Positions 56,826-64,000 of a DNA stretch of 64,000 nt are shown here, piece by piece. Numbering within the stretch: position 1 is the first letter of the stretch; every line of letters starts with the position of its first letter. The stretch comes from Acetobacter cibinongensis (GTDB taxonomy: Bacteria; Pseudomonadota; Alphaproteobacteria; Acetobacterales; Acetobacteraceae): the NCBI RefSeq assembly GCF_000963925.1, contig NZ_BAMV01000017.1, positions 186,001 to 250,000 of the forward strand, read 5' to 3'. Position numbers and translations under genes: made by a program. The notes under the pieces are model-generated. The model ran no database searches and had not been told where the DNA came from. It saw only the letters and a list, made by a program, of their open reading frames with translations.

Positions 56826-59042
56826 TTACGGCGTGATGCCGAGGGTCGCGTTTTCAGGAATGCCCTTGTCATTCTTTCGTGCATCGACTTCACGCTGATA
56901 GGTGTCGTTGGCACGCTTGATGATGAACTGGCGGATGTTTTCAATCTCGTCAGGCTTCATGCTCGTATCAAAACGATCCATGCCATAAGCCGTCAGAGCG
57001 CCACGACCAACCACGTTGTAGAAGGCGTCCTGATGACGGATGGAGCCGGACCACCGCAGGTCAGGCAGCACACCAGCGCCTTCTGCGTTATCACCATGGC
57101 AGGCGGCGCAATAGGTCTGGAACTGGAAGTACCCGTTATCGGTAACCTTGGTGTCGTACTGTGCTGGCGGTTTGACCGGCAGGAAGCCCTTGTCGTTCTG
57201 CGGAGGCAGTTCAGCCTTGCCATCCAGAGAGAAGGCGACAACGCGGGAATGGTTGACTGTCCAGCCGGATGTACGGGCCAGACCACCAAGGAAGAACGGA
57301 TAAATGCCGCCCCAGCCCACTTCTACCGCAACGTACTGCTTGCCTTGTGCCTTGTAGGTAATAGGCGGTGCGATAATACCGCTCTGGGCATCAAAGTGGA
57401 ACAGATCTGCGCCGTTGGTTGCGTCATAGGCATGGAATTCACCATTTGCCAGACCCTGGAAGAGCAGGTCACCACCGGTTGCAAGAATACCGCCGTTCCA
57501 TGGGCCCTTGTGGTCAACACTCCAAGCAGCTTCCTGCTTTTTGGGATCCCAGGCGATAATCCACCCTTTCAGGTCCTTCATGAAGGCTGTGCGGGCTTCT
57601 GGGGTATCCGGCAGACCGGCCTTGTTCATGTCCAGACCAAGGTTCCAGGAATCCGGGTGGGCTTTAAAGCCGCCAACCTGGTTTTTATACAGGAACGGAA
57701 CCTGCTGGGCCGGAATGTACACCAGACCGGTTTTGGGGCTGTACGCCATGGCCGCAAAGTTATGGCCGCCAAGGTCACCCGGAATGCCGTACCATTCTTT
57801 ACCGTTGAGGGTGTAAAGTGCGTCAGGGTTATAAATCGGACGGCCCGTTTTGGGGTCCAGACCCTGTGCCCAGTTCTGGTACACATAGTTTTTGCCGGAC
57901 AGGAATTCACCCGTTTTGGCATCCAGAATATAAAAGAAGCCGTTTTTAGGAGCATGCACAATAACGCGGCGGGTTTCACCGTTAATGGGCATATCCAGCG
58001 TCATGATCTGCTGAACCGAGGTGTAATCCCACTGGTCCATCGGCGTTTCCTGGAAGTGCCACACATATTCGCCGGTTTCCGGCTTAACGGCGACAATGCT
58101 GCCAAGGAAGAGGTTATCGCCAATCCCGTCAGAGCGGTATTTGTAGTTCCAGGGGGAGCCGTTCCCAACAGCCAGATACACAAGGTCTGCCACCGGATCA
58201 TAGGCAATGGAGTCCCAAACGGTGCCGCCACCGCCCTGTTGGGTCCATGCGCCCGTGGGGCTCCAGGTCTTGTAGGCCTTTTTCATGAGCACTTCATCAG
58301 AAGCGGCATGGTCAGCCTGGTTCTTGTTGTTAGGAACCGTGTAGAAGCGCCATTTCAGCTCACCGGTTTCTGCATCAAACGCAGACACAAAGCCACGGGC
58401 ACCAAATTCTGAGCCGCCATTGCCGATCAGCACAAGGCCTTTGACAACGCGCACAGCACCGTCAACGGTGTAGGAGCGCTGCTGGCCGAGGGAGGCTTCT
58501 TTGGGGATGGTGTTCTTTTCCCAAACCCGTTTGCCGGTTTTGGCGTCCAATGCCACCAGTCGGCCATCAAACGTCCCGAAGAAGACCTTGCCGTTCCAGT
58601 AACCAGCGCCACGGTTAACCGTGTCACAGCAACCTTTGTCAGCAATGTTGCCCGGCACGCGCGGGTCGTATTGCCACAGCAGTTTACCGGTTGCTGCGTC
58701 GAGTGCTTTCATTTTGGACCAGTTGGTGGTGGCATACATCACACCATCAACAACCAGCGGAGTGCCTTCCTGGCCACGGTTGGTATCAAGGTCAAAATAC
58801 CAAGCCAGCTTGAGGTTACCAACGTTGGATTTGTTGATGTCTTCCAACGGGCTGTAGCGCTGCTCGGTATAGGTGCGGCCGTAGCTCAACCAGTTTTCAG
58901 GATGGTCGTCAGCATGGACGATTGCTTGTCCCGTATCACCCAACCCATCAGCATGGGCGGGAAGAAAGGGAGCGGCACAGATCGTTCCAGCCGCGAGAAT
59001 TCCTAGCAGCGAACGTCTCTTGGCGGAGGCGGGGCGGGTCAT
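56826..59042 (-). CDS. adhA: PQQ-dependent alcohol dehydrogenase, quinohaemoprotein subunit I
   Basis: This is the periplasmic ethanol dehydrogenase of acetic acid bacteria. The 738-residue precursor has a signal peptide ending PAHAD. Tryptophan-docking repeats of an eight-blade propeller recur (ALDAATGKLLWQYD, ALDAKTGKRVWEKN, AFDAETGELKWRF, ILDAKTGEFLSG). The adjacent-cysteine ring that covers PQQ is in GCCDTVNRG, about 137. The C-terminal cytochrome domain carries one haem at CAACH, about 646. The start has GAGGA ten bases upstream. Ethanol becomes acetaldehyde; electrons go to AdhB. High expression is likely, judging from its even codon use and long untranslated leader. Confidence 0.97.
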   Translation of the reverse strand: MTRPASAKRRSLLGILAAGTICAAPFLPAHADGLGDTGQAIVHADDHPENWLSYGRTYTEQRYSPLEDINKSNVGNLKLAWYFDLDTNRGQEGTPLVVDGVMYATTNWSKMKALDAATGKLLWQYDPRVPGNIADKGCCDTVNRGAGYWNGKVFFGTFDGRLVALDAKTGKRVWEKNTIPKEASLGQQRSYTVDGAVRVVKGLVLIGNGGSEFGARGFVSAFDAETGELKWRFYTVPNNKNQADHAASDEVLMKKAYKTWSPTGAWTQQGGGGTVWDSIAYDPVADLVYLAVGNGSPWNYKYRSDGIGDNLFLGSIVAVKPETGEYVWHFQETPMDQWDYTSVQQIMTLDMPINGETRRVIVHAPKNGFFYILDAKTGEFLSGKNYVYQNWAQGLDPKTGRPIYNPDALYTLNGKEWYGIPGDLGGHNFAAMAYSPKTGLVYIPAQQVPFLYKNQVGGFKAHPDSWNLGLDMNKAGLPDTPEARTAFMKDLKGWIIAWDPKKQEAAWSVDHKGPWNGGILATGGDLLFQGLANGEFHAYDATNGADLFHFDAQSGIIAPPITYKAQGKQYVAVEVGWGGIYPFFLGGLARTSGWTVNHSRVVAFSLDGKAELPPQNDKGFLPVKPPAQYDTKVTDNGYFQFQTYCAACHGDNAEGAGVLPDLRWSGSIRHQDAFYNVVGRGALTAYGMDRFDTSMKPDEIENIRQFIIKRANDTYQREVDARKNDKGIPENATLGITP

Positions 59043-59289
59043 ATGATAGTGTCCTCGACTGGTATTAAGGTGAGGAAAAAAGACAATAAAAGCCGGTATT
59101 CCGGTTTAGGAGACACTCAGCCAATGCACCCTGTTTCTGTCAATCACGCCAACGGAATGGCTGCCTCCATTCTTGTCGCGGATTTGCGACAGGTGGAACG
59201 GTCATGACGGGTGGTGTGCAGGCTTTATCGTGTGCCTGAAAATACAGTTATAGCTGTTATAACATTTGCCAAAATCGGCTGAATTTCTC

Positions 59290-59820
59290 TCAGAAAGGGT
59301 ATTCGGTTTCCGCCGTATAAAAAGTTGTTTCGGAATTTTTCCAAGTGCTGAAAAGGGTAATTTCCGAAATCGTGTCTTCTTCAAAAGGCGTGGAGTGGTG
59401 CACTTGTAACCATGCGCTCACGTCTTCTGCCTCCACACCTGTAATGGTTGCCAGCGGGATGGAGAGAGGGGTCATGACGTGAGGATTTTTCACGCCTGCC
59501 CGTTTGGCTAGCGTTCCAATTTTCACGGAAAGGTGATGTAAAACGGGGGCGCGTATTTTCAGTTCAAGCGTGATTCGGTCCCGGCGCGTAAAGACGCCAA
59601 AACCGTCAGCCGCCAGCGTGGCTGGGCCTTTGCCACGTAGCCCTAGCAGGCCGTGGTCCAGCTCTTCCAGAATAAGGGGGGAGGTCACCTCACCAAGTTT
59701 GCACAAGGGCAACATCAGGAATGAGGTAGGCTCCCACGCATCGCTCCAGAACTGGCTTTGGAGCGCTACAATCTGGGCGCGGAGGCTATCAGGCGGCGCA
59801 ACGCCGAGAATGAGGTGCAT
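59290..59820 (-). CDS. 2H phosphoesterase/2'-5' RNA ligase-like protein lacking catalytic histidines
   Basis: A 176-residue protein whose fold pattern follows the ThpR/LigT 2H family: MHLILGVAPPDSLRAQIVALQSQF, then MLPLCKLGEV, ADGFGVFTRRDRITLELKIRAP, a region ending MTPLSIPLATI, and a final SEITLFSTWKNSETTFYTAETEYPF like the VLYSS...Y family end. The family's two HxT motifs align with MLP and LSI; both catalytic His are gone. It is therefore probably not an active phosphoesterase. Fold assignment is by pattern only. It sits alone, upstream of adhA on the same strand, 247 bp away. Confidence 0.6.
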   Translation of the reverse strand: MHLILGVAPPDSLRAQIVALQSQFWSDAWEPTSFLMLPLCKLGEVTSPLILEELDHGLLGLRGKGPATLAADGFGVFTRRDRITLELKIRAPVLHHLSVKIGTLAKRAGVKNPHVMTPLSIPLATITGVEAEDVSAWLQVHHSTPFEEDTISEITLFSTWKNSETTFYTAETEYPF

Positions 59821-60015
59821 ATAACAACCCTAATGCCTGAGTTCTGACAAATTAAGCCCGTATGACGTACTGCAAGAGCATGTATGGCCCAAGGCTTATG
59901 TTCTGTGAGCCTCTTCCTTGAATCACGGAATCATCAGGCCGCAACCCTTGACGCAGGGGCAGGGCAGCCACAAGTATAAAGCAAAGCCGGCTGAGCCGGA
60001 CAAGGAGAGGAAAGC

Positions 60016-60792
60016 ATGTCGTTCGGTCACGACTATCGTTCACCCGCTGCGGCTTCTGGCTGGAATGCTCAGGCAGGAGCTTTGGATGCAGGCCTGCGGG
60101 CCTACATGCTGCGTGTTTATAACTGGATGGCTTCTGGCCTGCTGCTGACAGGCATTGTGGCCTATGCTGTGGCCTTCACAGGGCTGCGCAATCTGTTTTT
60201 CCAGGTTGTGCCAACCGCTGGCGGCTTGGCTGTGCACCCCACGTTGCTGGGCGGTGCCGCCATGATTGCGCCGCTGGGTTTTGTGCTGGTCATGTCCTTT
60301 GGTGTAAACCGCCTGTCCCGGCAGGGCGCGCAAGGCCTGTTCTGGGCATTCTGCGCCACCATGGGGGCCAGTCTTTCCAGCATCTTCCTGGTTTACACGG
60401 GTGTTTCGGTCGTTCGCGTTTTTCTGGTAACTGCCTGCATGTTCGCAGCCACCTCACTGTGGGGCTACACAACCAAGGCTAATCTGGCCAAATTTGGCTC
60501 GTTCCTGATGATGGGGCTTTTTGGTCTGGTTATTGCAGGACTGGTGAACATCTTCCTGAAAAGCCCGGCAGTGTATTTTGTCTACAGCATTGTAGGCGTG
60601 CTCATTTTCACGGCATTCAGCGCGTTTGATGCTCAGCGTATTCGTGTGACTTACCCGCAATACGCTGCTTATGAAGGGCCGGATGAAGCTGCCAAACGCA
60701 GCGTGTACGATGCGTTGAGCCTCTATCTCAACTTCATCAACCTGTTCCAGTTTTTGCTACAGTTCATGGGTGTTCGCAGCTCTAACGACTAA
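60016..60792 (+). CDS. Bax inhibitor-1/YccA family membrane protein
   Basis: A 258-residue protein with a polar N-terminus of about 35 residues followed by seven hydrophobic helices, the BI-1 (TMBIM) layout. Conserved elements are LRAYMLRVYNWMASGLLLTGIVAYAVAF, GASLSSIFLVYTGVSVVRVFLVTACMFAATSLWGYTTKANL, and the C-terminal FSAFDAQRIRVTYPQY with SLYLNFINLFQFLLQFMG. Acidic residues in the last helices correspond to the pH-sensing Asp pair of the family. Bacterial members act as Ca2+ leak channels or in membrane-protein quality control. A strong CAAGGAGAGG site precedes the ATG. Confidence 0.92.
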   Translation: MSFGHDYRSPAAASGWNAQAGALDAGLRAYMLRVYNWMASGLLLTGIVAYAVAFTGLRNLFFQVVPTAGGLAVHPTLLGGAAMIAPLGFVLVMSFGVNRLSRQGAQGLFWAFCATMGASLSSIFLVYTGVSVVRVFLVTACMFAATSLWGYTTKANLAKFGSFLMMGLFGLVIAGLVNIFLKSPAVYFVYSIVGVLIFTAFSAFDAQRIRVTYPQYAAYEGPDEAAKRSVYDALSLYLNFINLFQFLLQFMGVRSSND

Positions 60793-60844
60793 GAGCTGAA
60801 CCCAAACATAAAGCCTGCGGTGTAGGAGTCTGCACCATTATGCA

Positions 60845-60876
60845 AAGCCCGACCCCAAAAGGTCGGGCTTTTTTGC
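60845..60876 (+). terminator. Intrinsic terminator of the BI-1 gene
   Basis: AAGCCCGACC and GGTCGGGCTT form a ten-base perfect stem with a six-base loop, followed by TTTTTG. Confidence 0.93.
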
Positions 60877-60943
60877 AACAGCTGCTATGCATAAAGAGAA
60901 AAGGACTATTTTGGTCTGGAATACGACAAAAATAAGACTTATA

Positions 60944-61309
60944 CTAAGCACGAACAGGTGAGTAACAGGTTTGTGATTTTGTGAAACACCACTCAACTGG
61001 TTGATCTAAAAAAGATTTCTCAGAAATATCCGAAAATTTGTAACATTTTGAAATAAATTGTGAAGCCTTGTCGGCCTTCAAAAACAGCGGAATAACACCG
61101 GGATAGGACATTCCTACGGGAGGAACCTCTGTGTGGTGAAGGGCTGCTGTCACTTTTCTGACATTGAGAATCTGGCCTTTAGGAATAAAGTAGCGTCCAA
61201 GGCGTTTCCACTGCCCGTGGAGCTGAAGCATTGTTCCGGCATGAAGCCTGTCACTCTTCCTGAAAGAAGTGGCGGATTTCCTGCCGGTTTCATGGTGTTT
61301 GAGCCTCAT
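60944..61309 (-). CDS. Possible small protein divergent from the quinol oxidase operon
   Basis: An open frame of 121 codons lies in the 619-bp space between the BI-1 gene and the oxidase operon and is read away from the oxidase genes. No domain was recognised with confidence; RKSDRLHAGTMLQLHG faintly recalls the start of a PilZ domain. The sequence is AT-richer than neighbours and has no clear ribosome site. A plus-strand frame of similar size overlaps it. It may be a real small gene or only the oxidase leader. Confidence 0.3.
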   Translation of the reverse strand: MRLKHHETGRKSATSFRKSDRLHAGTMLQLHGQWKRLGRYFIPKGQILNVRKVTAALHHTEVPPVGMSYPGVIPLFLKADKASQFISKCYKFSDISEKSFLDQPVEWCFTKSQTCYSPVRA

Positions 61310-61411
61310 GGGGAGATGAGCGTAGTTTCTTGCTGTTATCCGGCTTCTATGGCAGCAGGAACAAGAGAGTCTTTGTGAGGCTAAGTTGATGTCAGAACCA
61401 AGAGGCGTGCG

Positions 61412-62335
61412 ATGAAAAACAAGTTACTGGCGAGAATGGCGCGATTGGGCGGCCTATCGTCAGCGTTGCTGCTTGCCGGGTGTGAATTAGATGTTCTGGA
61501 CCCGAAAGGACCGGTTGGGGAGGGCGTTAAGTCGCTCATCCTGACCTCAACAATCGCAATGCTGATTGTGGTCGTTCCGACCATTATTCTGTCACTTTAT
61601 TTTGCTTGGCATTACCGCCAGTCAAACACCAGTGCAGAATATCTCCCCAAATGGTGCCACTCCAACAAGATCGAACTGATCATCTGGGGCGTTCCCACCC
61701 TGATCATTATCTTTCTGGCAGTGATCACCTACCAGACGTGTCATTCTCTTGACCCGTACAAACCGCTGGAAGCAGAAGCCAATACCAAACCGCTGCATGT
61801 TGAAGTTGTAGCGCTGGACTGGAAATGGCTGTTCATCTACCCGGAACAGGGTATCGCAACAGTTAACCAGCTGGCTATTCCTGTTAACACCCCCATTGAT
61901 TTCGTAATCACTTCCGATTCCGTGATGAACTCTTTCTTCATCCCGCGTCTTGGTTCCATGATCTACGCAATGGCCGGTATGCAGACCCAGCTTCACCTGC
62001 TGGCTAGCGAACCGGGCGACTATCTGGGTGAATCCGCTAACTATAGCGGTCGTGGCTTCTCGGACATGAAATTCCGCACGCTTGCTGTAAGCGGTGACGA
62101 ATTCAATGCCTGGGTTGAAAAAGTCAAATCTTCCTCTGAACAGCTGGATGCCCAGACGTATCCTAAACTTGCTGCTCCGAGCGAAGCCAATCCTGTTGAA
62201 TACTTCTCTCACGTAGAGACCGGCATGTTCGACACGATTGTGGCCAAGTACAACAACGGCATGGTCATGGACAAAAAGACTGGACAGATGCTCCAGATGC
62301 AGTCCGCGATGTCCGACATGAATATGAAGGAATAG
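61412..62335 (+). CDS. cyaB: Ubiquinol oxidase subunit II
   Basis: Subunit II of a haem-copper quinol oxidase (named cyaB in A. aceti cytochrome a1, cyoA in E. coli). The 307-residue precursor has a lipoprotein signal with lipobox LLAGC, two membrane helices ([27 protein letters not shown] and [22 protein letters not shown]) and a periplasmic cupredoxin domain with [21 protein letters not shown]. The CuA-binding Cys pair of cytochrome c oxidases is absent: the region around [14 protein letters not shown] lacks CxxxC. This marks a quinol oxidase. It opens the operon; subunit I starts five bases after its stop. Confidence 0.93.
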   Translation: MKNKLLARMARLGGLSSALLLAGCELDVLDPKGPVGEGVKSLILTSTIAMLIVVVPTIILSLYFAWHYRQSNTSAEYLPKWCHSNKIELIIWGVPTLIIIFLAVITYQTCHSLDPYKPLEAEANTKPLHVEVVALDWKWLFIYPEQGIATVNQLAIPVNTPIDFVITSDSVMNSFFIPRLGSMIYAMAGMQTQLHLLASEPGDYLGESANYSGRGFSDMKFRTLAVSGDEFNAWVEKVKSSSEQLDAQTYPKLAAPSEANPVEYFSHVETGMFDTIVAKYNNGMVMDKKTGQMLQMQSAMSDMNMKE

Positions 62336-62340
62336 GATCA

Positions 62341-64000
62341 ATGTTAGGGAGACTATCTCTATCGGCCATCCCGTTTGATGTGCCAATTCTCGTTGGTACA
62401 TTTGCTGGCGTTGTCATCATTGGCCTCGCGGTTCTGGGGCTGATTACTTATCTGGGTAAATGGGGCTATCTCTGGAAAGAGTGGTTCACTTCTGTTGACC
62501 ATAAGCGTCTGGCTGTCATGTACATCGTACTGGCGCTAGTTGCCCTGTTCCGTGGTTTTGCGGACGCTATCATGATGCGTACCCAGCTTGCGCTGGCTTA
62601 CGCAGGTAACCCCGGTTACCTCCCACCCCATCACTACGATCAGATCTTCTCCGCTCACGGCACGATCATGATCTTCTTCTTGGCCATGGCGTTCATGACC
62701 GGTCTGTTCAACTTCGTTGTGCCGCTGCAAATCGGTGCCCGCGACGTTGCATTCCCGTTCCTGAACAACCTGAGCTTCTGGATGACCGCTATTGCGTTTA
62801 TCCTGGTGAACGTTTCCCTGTTCATCGGTGAGTTCTCGCAGTGCGGCTGGCTGGCTTACCCGCCGCTGTCCGAATCTCAGTTCAGTCCTGGCGTTGGCGT
62901 GGATTACTACATCTGGGCTATTCAGCTCTCTGGTGTTGGTACGCTGCTGACCGGTGTGAACTTCTTTGTGACCATCGTGAAGATGCGCGCTCCTGGCATG
63001 ACCTGGATGAAAATGCCGGTCTTCACCTGGACCGCTTTCTGCGCTTCCATTCTGATCATGGTATCCTTCCCCGTGCTGACCGTTGCGGTTGCACTGCTGG
63101 GTCTGGACCGTTACTTCGGCATGCACTTCTTCACCAATGACGGTGGTGGTAATCAGATGATGTACCTCAACCTGATCTGGGCTTGGGGCCATCCTGAAGT
63201 TTACATTCTTGTTATTCCCGCCTTCGGCGTGTTCTCTGAAGTTGTTCCGGCATTCTCAAAGAAACCGCTGTTTGGTTACGGCACCATGGTTTACGCAACC
63301 TGCGCCATCATGGTTCTGTCCTTCCTTGTGTGGGTTCACCACTTCTTCACAATGGGCGCAGGCCCGGACGTGAACGCTTTCTTCGGCATTGCAACCATGG
63401 TGATTTCGATCCCGACGGGTGTGAAGCTGTTTAACTGGATGTTCACCATGTATAAGGGCCGCATCGAGTATCATGCTTGCATGTACTGGGTTATTGGCTT
63501 CATGGTGACCTTCACCATCGGTGGTATGACCGGTGTGATGATGGCTATTCCGGGTGCAGACTTTGTGCTGCATAACTCCCTGTTCCTGATCGCCCACTTC
63601 CATAACGTGATTATTGGTGGTGTGTACTTCGGCTACATCGCTGGCATGAACTTCTGGTTCCCGAAAGTGATGGGCTTCAAGATGAACGAAAGCTGGGGCA
63701 TTCGTGCTTTCTGGTTCTGGTTCGTTGGCTTCTACTTTGCATTCGTTCCGCTGTATGTTGTCGGCTTCGAAGGCATGACCCGTCGTCTGAACCACTACGA
63801 CAACCCTGCCTGGTACCCCTGGCTGCTGGTTGCTGAAGTTGGTGCAGTGCTGATCCTGCTGGGTATCGTCTGCCAGCTGACGCAGCTTTACGTCACCATC
63901 CGTGACCGTAACCTGCCGCAGAACCGTGACGTTACCGGTGATCCATGGAACGGCCGCTCTCTGGAATGGTCTACCTCTTCACCGCCTCCGATTTACAACT
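62341..64000 (+). CDS. cyaA: Ubiquinol oxidase subunit I, 3' end outside window
   Basis: This is the catalytic subunit, reducing oxygen at the haem-CuB centre while pumping protons. The frame from ATG 62341 is open to the window end, about 553 codons; the family's length is about 660. Landmarks: the quinol-site RGFAD and HYDQ (equivalents of E. coli Arg71, Asp75, His98, Gln101), low-spin haem His in FSAHG, WGHPEVY with the cross-linked His-Tyr and the channel Glu, the VHHF CuB pair and LIAHFHNV haem ligands. cyaA (haem-A type) or cyoB (haem-O type) cannot be told apart from this alone; Acetobacter context and ctaA favour the former. Confidence 0.94.
   Translation, partial: MLGRLSLSAIPFDVPILVGTFAGVVIIGLAVLGLITYLGKWGYLWKEWFTSVDHKRLAVMYIVLALVALFRGFADAIMMRTQLALAYAGNPGYLPPHHYDQIFSAHGTIMIFFLAMAFMTGLFNFVVPLQIGARDVAFPFLNNLSFWMTAIAFILVNVSLFIGEFSQCGWLAYPPLSESQFSPGVGVDYYIWAIQLSGVGTLLTGVNFFVTIVKMRAPGMTWMKMPVFTWTAFCASILIMVSFPVLTVAVALLGLDRYFGMHFFTNDGGGNQMMYLNLIWAWGHPEVYILVIPAFGVFSEVVPAFSKKPLFGYGTMVYATCAIMVLSFLVWVHHFFTMGAGPDVNAFFGIATMVISIPTGVKLFNWMFTMYKGRIEYHACMYWVIGFMVTFTIGGMTGVMMAIPGADFVLHNSLFLIAHFHNVIIGGVYFGYIAGMNFWFPKVMGFKMNESWGIRAFWFWFVGFYFAFVPLYVVGFEGMTRRLNHYDNPAWYPWLLVAEVGAVLILLGIVCQLTQLYVTIRDRNLPQNRDVTGDPWNGRSLEWSTSSPPPIYN

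Overview
This window reads as chromosomal DNA from an acetic acid bacterium, most probably Acetobacter (Acetobacteraceae, Alphaproteobacteria). The strongest evidence is a two-gene membrane alcohol dehydrogenase (PQQ dehydrogenase followed by a triheme cytochrome c) close to a haem-copper ubiquinol oxidase of the cya/cyo type. Together these form the ethanol-oxidising respiratory chain of the group. The dnaX-ybaB-recR, aroA-cmk-rpsA, rph/hrcA and mreBCD-mrdA-rodA neighbourhoods are typical alphaproteobacterial housekeeping blocks. No prophage, insertion sequence, CRISPR array, tRNA or rRNA gene was recognised. Species cannot be fixed from the sequence alone.

Layout. 1-2.4 kb: the 3' part of a zinc metallopeptidase, an aldo/keto reductase and a small secreted protein. 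2.5-7.1 kb: the SRP RNA, then dnaX, ybaB, recR, a FolM-like reductase and folB. 7.2-11.9 kb: a TIGR02300-type protein, then aroA-cmk-rpsA. 12-17.3 kb: a Yellow/MRJP-type secreted protein, an AT-richer mtnK, rdgB-rph, and divergent hrcA. 17.3-21.3 kb: PBP1A and prfB, the latter with an intact +1 frameshift site built on UAA. 21.7-25.8 kb: a TonB energy-transduction operon (tonB, exbB, two exbD, a secreted TPR protein). 25.9-34.0 kb: a GNAT acetyltransferase, a tripartite RND efflux operon and a sugar/proton symporter. 34.2-40.1 kb: the rod-shape cluster rodA-mrdA-mreD-mreC-mreB. 40.4-43.4 kb: leuA and ctaA. 43.5-51.0 kb: a VTT membrane protein, a Bcr/CflA MFS exporter, a hybrid histidine kinase, apt and an FUSC transporter. 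51.2-54.5 kb: nadA-nadC and a type-2 glycerate kinase. 54.5-60.8 kb: a uracil-DNA glycosylase-family protein, the ADH pair, a degenerate 2H-phosphoesterase and a BI-1 protein. 61.4-64.0 kb: the first two oxidase genes, the second cut by the window end.

How the genes fit together. The ADH passes electrons to ubiquinone and the quinol oxidase returns them to oxygen; ctaA supplies haem A for haem-A-containing oxidases. The TonB block would energise outer-membrane receptors encoded elsewhere. The mre/mrd/rod genes and PBP1A build the lateral wall.

The most unusual observations are the prfB recoding site with UAA in place of the usual UGA, a 2H-phosphoesterase-like protein that has lost both catalytic histidines, a potentially switching tonB leader, and palindromic candidate control sites upstream of the RND operon. 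No wholly new multi-gene system stands out.
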